Both the position numbers and the translations under genes were made by a program. A stretch of 64,000 bases of DNA from Yoonia maritima (lineage in GTDB: Bacteria; Pseudomonadota; Alphaproteobacteria; Rhodobacterales; Rhodobacteraceae): positions 1-64,000 of the forward strand of contig NZ_PVTP01000007.1 of the NCBI RefSeq assembly GCF_003003285.1. Direction: 5' to 3'. Positions 7,677 to 16,458 of this stretch are shown here, piece after piece (within the stretch, counting starts at the first letter, position 1; the number at the start of each line of letters is the position of its first letter). The notes beneath the pieces were generated by a model. It was not told where the DNA came from. It saw nothing but the letters and a program-made list of their open reading frames with translations, and searched no databases.

Positions 7677-8972
7677 TCACGGGGGTGCAGGCCCCATCAC
7701 CAGATCGGGCAGCCAAAGCGTGATTGCCGGAAACGCAGAGATCAAAATCAAGGCAACGAAAGGCGGGATTAACAGCGGTAGAATAGCGATCGAAAGCCGT
7801 TCGAATTTTACACCGGATACCGCAGACATCAGGTACAGTCCGACGCCCATCGGCGGTGTCGCGATCCCGATCAGAAGTGCCAGTGTGATGATCATGCCGA
7901 ATTGCACACGGTCGACGCCAAAGGCATCTGCAACTGGCAAAAGCAACGGCAAAAGAATGATCTTAGCCGGTGTCGCCTCCATGAAGCAGCCAATCACGAT
8001 CAGCAGAACCACGACAAATACGAGGAACATCGCGCGGCTGTCGATGGCGTCCAAGAATCCGGTCGCAAAGGCTTGGGGCACCTGCTCAAAGGCAAACAAC
8101 CACCCCATTGTCTGTGATGCGCCGATAATCATCATGATGAGCGCGGACAGCAATGCGCTTTCTTTCAGTGCGGTCCAAAGCATATTGAAACTAACGGCGC
8201 GGTAAAACACCCCGACGATAAGCGTGTAAACACAGGCAATCACGCCGGCCTCTGTCGCCGTCGCGAACCCGAAAATGATCGCTCCCAAAATGATGCAGGG
8301 CGCAATAAGCGCTGGGATGCCATCAAGGATGGCGTGCTTGATCTGCGTCAGAGTCTTTGGTTCTTCGCGCGGCATGTCTTGGAATTCGCACATCACGCGG
8401 ATGTAGGCGATGAAGGACGCCGCCACCAAAAGCCCGGGCACGATCCCCGCAAGAAAAAGACGGGCGACGGACTCATTTGCCAGCCAGGCATAGACGATCA
8501 GGCTGATTGACGGTGGTACGATGGGACCAACCAGAGATGTCGCCACGGTCAAAGCCGCAGCGAATTCATGGGAATATCCACGTTCGCGCATCGCGCGCAC
8601 CTCGATCTGTCCAAGGCCCGCGATATCGGCGGTCGCGGCGCCAGAAACGCCGGCAAAAATGAGCGAGGCAATCACGTTCACATAAGCCAAACCAGCACGC
8701 ACACTGCCGATCAACGCCAGCGCGAAATTGAATATTTTGTCCGTCATCCCGACGGCATTCATCAAATTACCCGCAAGGATGAAAAAGGGAATTGCAAGGA
8801 GGGCAGGCTTGCTCGCGCCTTCGATGATCTGCTGCGGGAAGACGAGGGCAAAATCCATCAAGTCTGCCCAATACAAGCCAGCCACAGCCCCCGCGCCAAT
8901 GGCGATAGTGACGGGAACACCGACCATCATCAGCAGCATGAAAGAGCCGATTACGACAAAGCCAAGCGTCAT
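7677..8972 (-). CDS. dctM: TRAP transporter large permease (DctM)
   Basis: A 431-aa inner-membrane protein with about 12 hydrophobic segments along its length, matching the DctM subunit that carries out sodium-driven solute import in tripartite ATP-independent periplasmic transporters. Family signs include GAGAVAGLYW early, SLVGPIVPPSISLIVYAWLAN, and GIATPPMGVGLYLMSAVSGV near the end. Its start overlaps the dctQ stop by 4 nt. The substrate is not predictable from this subunit. Confidence 0.94.
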   Translation of the reverse strand: MTLGFVVIGSFMLLMMVGVPVTIAIGAGAVAGLYWADLMDFALVFPQQIIEGASKPALLAIPFFILAGNLMNAVGMTDKIFNFALALIGSVRAGLAYVNVIASLIFAGVSGAATADIAGLGQIEVRAMRERGYSHEFAAALTVATSLVGPIVPPSISLIVYAWLANESVARLFLAGIVPGLLVAASFIAYIRVMCEFQDMPREEPKTLTQIKHAILDGIPALIAPCIILGAIIFGFATATEAGVIACVYTLIVGVFYRAVSFNMLWTALKESALLSALIMMIIGASQTMGWLFAFEQVPQAFATGFLDAIDSRAMFLVFVVVLLIVIGCFMEATPAKIILLPLLLPVADAFGVDRVQFGMIITLALLIGIATPPMGVGLYLMSAVSGVKFERLSIAILPLLIPPFVALILISAFPAITLWLPDLVMGPAPP

Positions 8973-9508
8973 TTTGCGGCTCCTGTATCAAGATGTTCAA
9001 GCGGATCGGATTTTGGAAAAGGCTCAATGTCGCCGGTCAAAACCTGCAAGGCATGCAAGGCAAAATGAGCCACAAGACACAGCGCAGACAAGAACAATGG
9101 CAGGCTGTGCACGTATATGGGGAGCGCGATTGTCTCCATGTGGCCCGTCTGCAAACCAATCAATTCAATCGCTGGCGACAGAACCATATACATAAATAAG
9201 ACACCGATCATGTCCGCAAAAACGGCAAGCACTTTACGGATGGGCAACGGCATACGCGCCGCAATCAGGTCAACAACCACATCTCGGTGTTCTCGCATGT
9301 AGACGAAAACACCCAAGCAAGTCGCCCAAATGAACAACAACATTGTCCAATGGAAAACTCCGTCATAAGCCCCGCCGAAAATAGACCGGCTTGCGATGTT
9401 GAAAGCATTGATCGCCAACATGATGAGCAACAATAGAGCTATTGCGGCTTTAAAAGCAGCCGCGATAGCGTCCAAACTCGCTCCGAGAACGGAGAACGTA
9501 ATTTTCAT
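8969..9508 (-). CDS. dctQ: TRAP transporter small permease (DctQ)
   Basis: A 179-aa protein with four hydrophobic segments, the DctQ layout. The conserved region around the second segment (FHWTMLLFIWATCLGVFVYMREHRDVVVDLI) is typical. It sits between dctP, whose stop overlaps its start codon by one base, and dctM, which it overlaps by 4 nt, so all three subunits are made from one transcript. It forms the membrane complex with DctM. Confidence 0.92.
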   Translation of the reverse strand: MKITFSVLGASLDAIAAAFKAAIALLLLIMLAINAFNIASRSIFGGAYDGVFHWTMLLFIWATCLGVFVYMREHRDVVVDLIAARMPLPIRKVLAVFADMIGVLFMYMVLSPAIELIGLQTGHMETIALPIYVHSLPLFLSALCLVAHFALHALQVLTGDIEPFPKSDPLEHLDTGAAK

Positions 9509-10509
9509 TACTCCGCGCTTTCCCGTGCGGCTTCAACCGCGTCCATCAGGCCCTCTTGCAATTCTCCAGCCGCCTCACGCGCGGCGTAAAATTCGGACGT
9601 TGTCGCCAAGATCGCAGAGGTGTCGAAACTGTCAGAATATGTCACGCCTTCGAGGGCTTTGATCCGTTCAACAGTTTCATCGGCGCCTGAGAAAATGGTT
9701 TCCCAAGCGAAGGCGGACGCATCTGCATGGGCGCGCAGCAAGGCATCCTGATTTTCGGGGGAAAGGTCCTCGAATGCCTCTTGGTTCATCATGAACGCGA
9801 TTGCCTGCGGGTATTCATCTGTACGCACGATGTTGGGCGCAACCTCGTAGAAACGCGTGGTTTCAATCAGCTCCAGTGGTGACGTCACGGCGTTTACGAT
9901 ATTGCGGTTGATCGCATCGTAGACTTCGCCCCATGCAAGCACGACAACTTCGGCGCCTTGGTTTTCCCACACATCAATCACCAGCTGGCTGTTGAACTGA
10001 CGAATGCGAAGTTCAGCGATGTCTTCTGCGCTGGTAATTGGATCGACAGACAGCAGCGTGCGGAACGAACCACGTGGGAATGCAGGTGCATCGCCCAAAA
10101 CAGAAATGCCGGATGCATCGGTTACATTGTCAAGCCAGCCTTGCACCATATCGCCACGTATGAATTCGGCCCAATGGTCATAATCTTCAAAAAGAAAGGG
10201 CGCGGACGCATAACGAATATTATCTTCCCAGCGTGCAAGGAACGTCATGGCGGACGGCGCGAGCTGGATGACACCCGCGCTAAGCTGCTCGACGACCGCG
10301 TCCATTTCACCAATTTGCGAGTTCGGGAAAATCCGGATGGTCAGGTCGCCGTTCGAATACTCCGCAGTCTTCTCTGCGAGGATTTCATAGGCCTGACCTT
10401 CGATGCTGTCTGGCGACACCATGGAACTAAGGCGCCATGTTTCGGCGGCAACCGGAAGCGCGGCTGTGCTCAAAAGGGCGGTGACGGCTAAGCGAGTGAA
10501 ACGGTTCAT
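9508..10509 (-). CDS. dctP: TRAP transporter periplasmic binding protein (DctP)
   Basis: A 333-aa periplasmic solute receptor. The start at 10509 is supported by GGGGAG upstream and gives a clean signal peptide (MNRFTRLAVTALLSTAALPVAA, cleavage after AxA). DctP hallmarks include YAEILAEKTAEYSNG-like spacing, RIFPNSQIGEMDAVVEQL and the conserved arginine region LRIRQFNSQLVIDVWENQGAEVV, whose arginine normally binds a carboxylate. The ligand is therefore probably an organic or amino acid. The gene is the first of dctPQM and is divergent from a LysR regulator. Confidence 0.93.
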   Translation of the reverse strand: MNRFTRLAVTALLSTAALPVAAETWRLSSMVSPDSIEGQAYEILAEKTAEYSNGDLTIRIFPNSQIGEMDAVVEQLSAGVIQLAPSAMTFLARWEDNIRYASAPFLFEDYDHWAEFIRGDMVQGWLDNVTDASGISVLGDAPAFPRGSFRTLLSVDPITSAEDIAELRIRQFNSQLVIDVWENQGAEVVVLAWGEVYDAINRNIVNAVTSPLELIETTRFYEVAPNIVRTDEYPQAIAFMMNQEAFEDLSPENQDALLRAHADASAFAWETIFSGADETVERIKALEGVTYSDSFDTSAILATTSEFYAAREAAGELQEGLMDAVEAARESAE

Positions 10510-10547
10510 TGGAGACTCCCCTTGGTTTTTTACTTTATGGACTTGCA

Positions 10548-10568
10548 ATTATGCAAACATAGCATAAT
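10548..10568. promoter_or_regulatory. LysR-type operator between dctP and lysR
   Basis: ATTATGC (10548-10554) and GCATAAT (10562-10568) are perfect inverted arms with a 7-nt spacer. The inner TGC-N7-GCA gives the T-N11-A pattern expected for LysR-family binding sites. It lies in the 71-bp region between the divergent TRAP operon and the regulator gene, so it probably controls both. Confidence 0.6.
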
Positions 10569-10580
10569 GATGAGCCTATC

Positions 10581-11570
10581 ATGTCAATAGAAAATAATAA
10601 AAAGTTTGACCTCAAAGTGTTGGAAGCCTTTCTGGCGGCCATGTCTTGCGGGTCCATGACGGGAGCCGCCGTTTATTTGGGCATTGGGCAGCCCGCGGTA
10701 ACTCGCATGATCAAAGAATTGGAGCTGTCTGTCGGGTTTCAGTTGTTCCATCGCAACGGCCCCCGCATTTCCCCCACAGATCGCGGCCTGCGGTTTCATG
10801 AGGAAGTTGAACGTGTTGTTGCTGGCCTACGCCAAATCGGGCAGCGCGCCGATGCAATTCGCACGGAAAAAGTTGCGTCTATCGACATCGCCGCAACACC
10901 CGCTATGGCCGCAGGCTTGACTGGTGCGACATTGACGGCGTTAGGTGAATTCCTTCCACAGCAGATCAATGTCCAAACCATGAATGCTGAGCACGTTATC
11001 GGGGCCCTGCGCAGCCGAACTGCGGACTTTGGTATAGCGGCCAGTCCAATTGATCACGCGGGCATGGTGCGCCATGTCGTCTGTGAATCCCGTCTTGTAG
11101 GCGTGGTGTCAGACGCATCACCACTGGCGCACTCACGCGCACCTCTGCCGCTGTCGGTCTTCGCAGACCAACGCCTCATAACTGTCGGGAACGCGTTTCG
11201 CATACGCCACACCATTGATCAGGCGTTTCAAAAATCTGGTATCATCCCCCCTTCGGAGTTTGCCACCAACGCATCATTGAACGCCATTATGGCGGCCCGT
11301 TCTGGATTGGGTATCGCAATTGTGGACCCCGTCACGGCCTACGGTGTTCCTGTAAACGGTGTGAAGATCGTCGAACTGGCGACTGAAATGCCGTATTCTT
11401 GGGAGCTGCTAAGAGACGCCAATCGGGCCTTGGCACAACATTCCAGCGCCTTCGTTGATGCCTTTTACAAAGCCTGCTTGGCAACTGTGCCCGATTGCAC
11501 CGTGAAAATGGCCGAGGGCGTGACATCCTTTCCACAAAGTCAAAAAACCTTACCGGGGACTGCACCATGA
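10581..11570 (+). CDS. LysR-family transcriptional regulator
   Basis: A 329-aa regulator with an N-terminal helix-turn-helix (LKVLEAFLAAMSCGSMTGAAVYLGIGQPAVTRMIKELE, then LFHRNGPRISPTDRG) and a C-terminal periplasmic-binding-like effector domain. It is divergent from the TRAP dctPQM genes across a T-N11-A palindrome, and its stop overlaps the ATG of the downstream flavoprotein (ATGA). This ties regulator, transporter, flavoprotein and dipeptidase-like gene into one catabolic unit. The effector is unknown but is likely the transported compound or its product. Confidence 0.93.
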   Translation: MSIENNKKFDLKVLEAFLAAMSCGSMTGAAVYLGIGQPAVTRMIKELELSVGFQLFHRNGPRISPTDRGLRFHEEVERVVAGLRQIGQRADAIRTEKVASIDIAATPAMAAGLTGATLTALGEFLPQQINVQTMNAEHVIGALRSRTADFGIAASPIDHAGMVRHVVCESRLVGVVSDASPLAHSRAPLPLSVFADQRLITVGNAFRIRHTIDQAFQKSGIIPPSEFATNASLNAIMAARSGLGIAIVDPVTAYGVPVNGVKIVELATEMPYSWELLRDANRALAQHSSAFVDAFYKACLATVPDCTVKMAEGVTSFPQSQKTLPGTAP

Positions 11571-12997
11571 CAGACGCGACTAACCTGACGGAGTTGGAGG
11601 CCGACTTCACCCGCCAGCGCACCCTTCTAAACCTACCACCGAAGCCTTGGATGCCCGTCACCAAGGGCCCAAGCGGAGACCCCGTACTTGATGTTGCAAT
11701 TATCGGCGCAGGGCTTTGCGGTTTGGTGGCGAATGCGGCCCTGGAGATGGACGGCATTAGCAATGTTCGCCTATTGGATCGCGCCCCTGCCGGCCAAGAA
11801 GGCCCTTGGATTACTTTTGCGCGCATGGAAACGCTGCGGACTATTAAAGAAGCCGCAGGTCCGGCTTTGGGCATACCTGCGTTAACATTTAGGGCTTGGT
11901 TCGAAGCGCAATGGGGCGTCGCCGCATGGGACGACATGACCCTCGCCCCGCGCACGATGTGGATGGATTACCTGAAATGGTATCGCAAGATGACCAAACC
12001 AGACATCATCAACGACTGTGACGTGACAGAGATCGTTCCCGAGGGCGCGTTGTTTCGCCTCTCGACCAGCACAGGCGAAATCTGGGCGCGTCGCGTGGTT
12101 TTGGCGACGGGTTTGGACGCATTAGGCGCCCCCAAACTGCCACCTGTCGCCCAAGGATTGCCAGAGGGGAGCGTGTACCATTCCGCAGATGTTTTTGATG
12201 TCGACAGCCTGAAAGGCAAACGCGTGATTGTGGTTGGGGCTGGGGCCTCTGCAATGGACAACGCCGCTGCCGCCCTTGAAGCGGGATGCGCGCGGCTTGA
12301 TCTCCTCATTCGCCGCCCCGCCCTTCCTGCCATCGACAAGTTCACTGGCACAGGGTCACGCGGCATGACTGCGGGCTATATGGCGCTGACGGATGCCCAA
12401 AAGTGGGAGATCATGGACCTTGGCGACAAGTTCCCTGTGCCGCCCCCTGCCCATTCCGTTGCACGCGTCGCGCGGCATAAAAATGCTCACCTGCACCTTG
12501 GCGCACCAATCAATGGAATGTCACATGGTGCAAACGGTCTATCCGTCGAAACGCCGCAAGGCGTTATCGAGGCCGATGTCGCCATCTTTGCAACAGGGTT
12601 TGGTATCTCAGAACAGAGCCGCCCCGAACTGTCTCATTTCTTTGGGCACTGGCGCACGTGGGCCGATGTCGTTGGGGCGGACAAGGCCGCAAAGAACCCG
12701 GTTCTCGCCGCGCACCCGTATCTAAACGCTGACTTCACCTTCGCGGAGCGCACGGCAGGTACATGCCCCGCCCTCGCGCGGCTGTGCTGCTTTGCCTACG
12801 CGGCTGTGCCAAGTCAGGGTAAAGTCACATCGGGCATTCCATCTGCAACGGAAGGTGCACGGAGGCTTTCGAGCGGCCTGGTGCGTTCATTATTTGCCGA
12901 AGACGCGGCGTTCCATCTTGATCGCTTTGCGACCTATGACACCCCAGATTTCGAACCTGATATCTGGCCCGCTTCTGCATTAGCTGCGGCCAACTAG
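11567..12997 (+). CDS. FAD/NAD(P)-binding flavoprotein
   Basis: A 476-aa protein with two dinucleotide-binding motifs: GAGLCGLVANAALE near residue 38 for FAD and GAGASAMDNAAAALE near residue 220 for NAD(P)H. A late ATGFG motif is typical of flavin-containing monooxygenase-like enzymes. The start at 11567 overlaps the lysR stop (ATGA), which argues for translational coupling. It is followed 23 bp later by an M19-type gene. It probably hydroxylates or oxidises the nitrogen-containing solute brought in by the TRAP system; the substrate is not identifiable. Confidence 0.85.
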   Translation: MTDATNLTELEADFTRQRTLLNLPPKPWMPVTKGPSGDPVLDVAIIGAGLCGLVANAALEMDGISNVRLLDRAPAGQEGPWITFARMETLRTIKEAAGPALGIPALTFRAWFEAQWGVAAWDDMTLAPRTMWMDYLKWYRKMTKPDIINDCDVTEIVPEGALFRLSTSTGEIWARRVVLATGLDALGAPKLPPVAQGLPEGSVYHSADVFDVDSLKGKRVIVVGAGASAMDNAAAALEAGCARLDLLIRRPALPAIDKFTGTGSRGMTAGYMALTDAQKWEIMDLGDKFPVPPPAHSVARVARHKNAHLHLGAPINGMSHGANGLSVETPQGVIEADVAIFATGFGISEQSRPELSHFFGHWRTWADVVGADKAAKNPVLAAHPYLNADFTFAERTAGTCPALARLCCFAYAAVPSQGKVTSGIPSATEGARRLSSGLVRSLFAEDAAFHLDRFATYDTPDFEPDIWPASALAAAN

Positions 12998-13020
12998 ACC
13001 CTCTTTCAAAAGGCTCCTTT

Positions 13021-14007
13021 ATGACCTCTAAAGATCTCCACTCCAGTTCCATCATTGTCGATGCTTTGCAAAGTTCCGATTTCAACCGCGAAATCCTCCT
13101 CGATGCGCAACAAGGCGGCGTCAGCGCAATCAACGCGTCCTCCGTGCTCTGGGAGAATTTTCGAGGTGGTATGGATTACGTGACAATGTGGCGCGAGAAG
13201 CTGGCAGAAAACGCCGATATCGCCATGCTCATTCGTACAACAGACGACATTCGCCGTGCGAAAGCAGAGGGCAAGGTCGGGATTATCATGGGCTGGCAAA
13301 ACACATCCCCCGTCGAAGATCGCCTTGATAACTTCGCGCTCTTCAAGGACCTCGGTGTGAACATCATGCAGTTGACCTACAATACACAGAACTTCTTTGG
13401 CGCTGGGTATCTGGAAACAAGAGACAGCGGGTTGACCCGTTTCGGGCATGAAGCTGTTGATGCAATGGATGAGGCCGGCATTTTGATCGACCTGAGCCAC
13501 GTTGGTATTCAGACGTCGCTGGATACCATCGAATATTCGAAAAAACCGGTCGCAATCACCCATTGTCTGCCTGGCGCGCTTTTTGATGTCCCGCGCAATA
13601 AACCCGACGAGGTGTTTCAGGCCTGTGCGGCTAAAGGCGGTGTTATTGGAACATCATTGTTCGCGCCCGGATTGGCTGCCGGTAATGATGCCACGGTTGC
13701 ACATGTGATTGATGCGATGGAACACACCTTGGATCTCGTTGGGGAAGATCACGTGGCCATCGGCACCGATTTCAATCACAACCGCGCGCGTCCCGGCCCT
13801 TGGTTGCTTTGGGCCAACAAAGACAAAGGAACCGGAAGCACGCTCGCCGATTTCGGGTCTGCCAAGATTTCAAAACCCGAAGGCATTCGTCATAATCGTG
13901 AATTTGGCAATCTCACTGAGGAAATGCACAACCGAGGTTGGAGTAAGGAGCGCATTGTCAAAATTCTGGGCGGAAATTGGATGCGTCTGTTCGATCAGAC
14001 TTGGTAA
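13021..14007 (+). CDS. Membrane-dipeptidase-like M19 protein with altered metal site
   Basis: A 328-aa TIM-barrel protein of the M19 (renal dipeptidase) family. The second half is recognisable: IDLSHVG with H160, AITHCLPG with H181, and GTDFNHN. The usual N-terminal HxD metal ligand motif is absent; the corresponding stretch reads VDALQSSDF around residues 13-21. The usual bridging glutamate is replaced in IMGWQNTSP (Q93-N94). The subfamily may use one metal or act on a different bond. It has no signal peptide, so it is cytoplasmic. It ends the flavoprotein operon. Confidence 0.82.
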   Translation: MTSKDLHSSSIIVDALQSSDFNREILLDAQQGGVSAINASSVLWENFRGGMDYVTMWREKLAENADIAMLIRTTDDIRRAKAEGKVGIIMGWQNTSPVEDRLDNFALFKDLGVNIMQLTYNTQNFFGAGYLETRDSGLTRFGHEAVDAMDEAGILIDLSHVGIQTSLDTIEYSKKPVAITHCLPGALFDVPRNKPDEVFQACAAKGGVIGTSLFAPGLAAGNDATVAHVIDAMEHTLDLVGEDHVAIGTDFNHNRARPGPWLLWANKDKGTGSTLADFGSAKISKPEGIRHNREFGNLTEEMHNRGWSKERIVKILGGNWMRLFDQTW

Positions 14008-14556
14008 ATAGCCGATATTGCCCATGCTCTAATGGCCTTCGGCCTGCCCAAGTGATCACAGTTGCGCGCCATGAATACCCAGCCTTAGGACACCCTTTTC
14101 CCGTGTTGCGGCAAACCGAAGTGGTTCTATTTTCAGTGCGCGTGAAGCTAAGTTGAATTCAAGGTGAGGCTCAGTCGAGCCGACCGCAGTGAGAGGGATG
14201 AAGGTCCGATTTTGGTAAGCTGCAACGCAGCATAGGGAACGTTGCTCAAGGTCCGTAATGAGCCGTGATTTGAGGGCTATATTTTCCAGTTTCCTGAAAG
14301 TAGGCGTTAGCTGCAATGCGGAAATATGACAACGTGGGCTCAAACCTGCCGTTCTCCGCGTTGCAGCAAGTCCAGTTTCACAGGTGCAGGCTCGCCGCTG
14401 CTTACGGCCCTTTGCGGACATTGGCCGGTGATCTGGGATGCTGCGGTTGCAGCCCGCATTGCCGACATTCGCTGCGAGCGCAAAATTCAGCAATGGTCGA
14501 ACTCACAGTCTGCGGGACATAGTTGCCATTCATTCATGACAATCCAATGTCTGCAT
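14008..14556. other. 549-bp gene-free gap with dispersed repeat relic, copy B
   Basis: No convincing gene is visible. The right part (about 14310-14480) holds CTGCCGTTC, a TTGCAGC block and GCGGACATTGGC in the same order as copy A at 3060-3215. The reverse strand encodes a PMSAKGRKQ-type phrase seen in spurious peptides from repeat-rich alphaproteobacterial intergenic DNA. The left part has no clear structure. Confidence 0.4.
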
Positions 14557-14982
14557 TTACGCTTTCTGGTGTTCGCCGTCGCACAAATTGTGGTCAGCCA
14601 ATGATGCAAGCACGTAGCAATCTTCTGATACCCCTTCGCCGTCGCAACCTTTCGATATCCGGCTAAGCTCCTTCTCAAGCGTTCGTAGACGTTTGATCTT
14701 TGCTCGAACGTCCGCCAGCTGCGACGCTGCAATATCTGTTGCTGCCTCGCATGATCGATCTGGATGATCTTGGAGTTCAATCAAAGATGAAACGGCCTCG
14801 ATGGAGAATCCAAGATCACGGGCATGTCGGATAAAACTCAGTCGCTCCAACCCAGCTTTGTCGTAACGCCTTTGATTGCCTGCCGTGCGCTCAGCTTCAG
14901 GCAAGAGCCCCATTTCTTCATAATACCGGATGGTCGGAACCTTGACCTTTGTGCGCTTCGAAAGCTCGCCGATAGAAAACAT
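14557..14982 (-). CDS. MerR-family metal-responsive regulator
   Basis: A 141-aa MerR protein: N-terminal winged helix (FSIGELSKRTKVKVPTIRYYE), a dimerisation helix, and a C-terminal metal site. The cysteines are at C78, C113, C122 and C134 with H131, a spacing close to the ZntR/PbrR divalent-metal group rather than CueR. It is divergent from the transglutaminase-CDF-ICMT operon. The promoter between them has the 19-bp spacer that MerR activators untwist. The likely inducer is Zn, Cd or Pb; which one cannot be read from the sequence. Confidence 0.9.
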   Translation of the reverse strand: MFSIGELSKRTKVKVPTIRYYEEMGLLPEAERTAGNQRRYDKAGLERLSFIRHARDLGFSIEAVSSLIELQDHPDRSCEAATDIAASQLADVRAKIKRLRTLEKELSRISKGCDGEGVSEDCYVLASLADHNLCDGEHQKA

Positions 14983-14993
14983 AAAGAAACCTC

Positions 14994-15024
14994 TTGAACC
15001 TCTAGTTACTAGAGATTGTATACG
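14994..15024 (+). promoter_or_regulatory. MerR-type promoter with 19-bp spacer and dyad
   Basis: The -35 box is TTGAAC (14994-14999) and the -10 box is TATACG (15019-15024), separated by exactly 19 bp. Within the spacer CTCTAG-TTA-CTAGAG (15000-15014) is a perfect dyad. This over-long spacer with a central palindrome is the defining layout of promoters activated by MerR proteins. It reads into the gene at 15053. Confidence 0.85.
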
Positions 15025-15052
15025 AATTGGGACAACAAGAGAAGAGTCCCAA

Positions 15053-15823
15053 ATGCCCCACGATTATTTGTCTGAAACGCTGCTCCTAGACTACCAGAAC
15101 CTCGCAATAAAGGCACTCATCGCGCAACGCGGGTGGGCAGCGCTGTCAGACGGCGAGCGTATCGGCGCAGCTTATGACTTTGTCCGCAACGAAGTCTTGT
15201 TCGGCTACAATTCTGACGATGCCTTGCCAGCCTCACGGGTGCTGGCGGATGGCTATGGCCAGTGCAACACCAAGGGCACGCTGCTGATGGCGCTGCTGCG
15301 CGCCTTGGGCATCCCTTGTCGGTTTCGCGGCTTTACCATCGACAAAGGACTGCAACGTGGCGTGGTACCAGAGTTGGTCTATCCGCTTGCGCCACGCAAC
15401 ATCATCCACTCTTGGGTTGAGGTACAGCATCGAGGAGAATGGTTAGAGCTTGAGGGCTTCATTCTGGATCAGGGCGTTTTGACGGCGCTTCAAGCCGCGT
15501 TTCCAGATCGTAACTCGCTTTGTGCTTACGGGGCAGGCACCGATTGCCTTCAAGCGCCGAACGTCGCCTGGAGCGGCAAGAGCACCTACATCCAAAAGAC
15601 TGGGATCAATCGGGATTTCGGGGTCTTTGACAGCCCAGATGCTTTCTATGCAAATTATCGGCAACTGACCGGATTTCGCGGGCTAGTCTATCGACTGATC
15701 ATTCGACATTGGATGAACAGGCGGGTTGCGCAGATGCGTGCGGGACGTGTCCCAACGATACCCGGTGGGGACGAGAATCTTCTGCCCGCCAAGTCCACTT
15801 TGCTAAAAAAGAAGGCCGCGTGA
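15053..15823 (+). CDS. Transglutaminase-like cysteine protease-fold protein
   Basis: A 256-aa protein with the transglutaminase-core triad: Cys in GYGQCNTKGTLLMALLRALGIPCR, His in IIHSWVEV and Asp in FILDQ. The start at 15053 follows the MerR promoter directly. It has no signal peptide, though a hydrophobic stretch follows at FRGLVYRLIIRH. It is first in the metal operon and overlaps the CDF start (TGATG). Why a transglutaminase-like protein is induced with a metal exporter is unknown; it may process a metallochaperone or peptide. Activity is inferred from motifs only. Confidence 0.8.
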   Translation: MPHDYLSETLLLDYQNLAIKALIAQRGWAALSDGERIGAAYDFVRNEVLFGYNSDDALPASRVLADGYGQCNTKGTLLMALLRALGIPCRFRGFTIDKGLQRGVVPELVYPLAPRNIIHSWVEVQHRGEWLELEGFILDQGVLTALQAAFPDRNSLCAYGAGTDCLQAPNVAWSGKSTYIQKTGINRDFGVFDSPDAFYANYRQLTGFRGLVYRLIIRHWMNRRVAQMRAGRVPTIPGGDENLLPAKSTLLKKKAA

Positions 15824-16458
15824 TGGCCGGCTGCTGTGGACATGACGCCAAGTTCGACGGCGTTTCAGATAACTACAAAAGGCGACTTTGGATCGTCATT
15901 ACCCTCAATGCGACGATGTTCTTTGTCGAGATGACAGCAGGCCATCTGGCCAAGTCTCAGGCGTTGCAAGCCGACGCCCTCGACTTTGCGGGCGATGCGC
16001 TGACCTACGGAATTTCACTTGCAGTCATCGGGGCATCGCTCCGCGCGCGAACAAACGCGGCATTGTTCAAAGGCGTCAGCCTTCTTCTGATGGGCCTTTG
16101 GGTGTTTGGATCGACGGTCTATCGCGTCTTCTATATTGGCGTCCCCACAGCTGAGATCATGGGTATCGTCGGCTTTCTTGCGCTGCTCACCAATCTGGCA
16201 AGCGTATTGCTGTTGGTTCGTTACAAGGATGGTGATGCTAATGTCCGGTCGGTCTGGTTGTGTTCGCGCAACGACGCGATTGGGAACGTAGCAGTGATGT
16301 TTGCAGCCCTCGGCGTGTGGGGCACGGCAACGGGTTGGCCTGACCTGATCGTGGCAACCATTATGGCCGGATTGTTCTTATCATCGGCCTTCCAGATCGT
16401 GCGCCAAGCCTTGGCAGAACGGCGCGAAACGACTGACCATAAGCACATGGAAGTGTGA
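15823..16458 (+). CDS. CDF-family cation transporter, short form
   Basis: A 211-aa cation diffusion facilitator with six hydrophobic segments. The start at 15823 overlaps the upstream stop (TGATG). The metal-binding positions are DxxxD in TM2 (ALDFAGDAL) and CxxxD in TM5 (LCSRNDAIGN), where most zinc exporters have HxxxD or DxxxD. The N-terminus begins MAGCCGHD, a possible extra metal ligand. The usual C-terminal cytoplasmic dimer domain is missing. Controlled by MerR, it probably exports a soft or borderline metal across the inner membrane. Confidence 0.87.
   Translation: MAGCCGHDAKFDGVSDNYKRRLWIVITLNATMFFVEMTAGHLAKSQALQADALDFAGDALTYGISLAVIGASLRARTNAALFKGVSLLLMGLWVFGSTVYRVFYIGVPTAEIMGIVGFLALLTNLASVLLLVRYKDGDANVRSVWLCSRNDAIGNVAVMFAALGVWGTATGWPDLIVATIMAGLFLSSAFQIVRQALAERRETTDHKHMEV

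Noticed and set aside
13006..13563. 185-aa minus-strand frame opposite the M19-type gene
   Set aside because: It is the mirror of a high-GC coding region; the plus-strand gene has clear family motifs and operon position.
14056..14493. 145-aa minus-strand frame in the gap at 14 kb
   Set aside because: Its peptide contains phrases typical of spurious frames in repeat-derived intergenic DNA, with no ribosome site.
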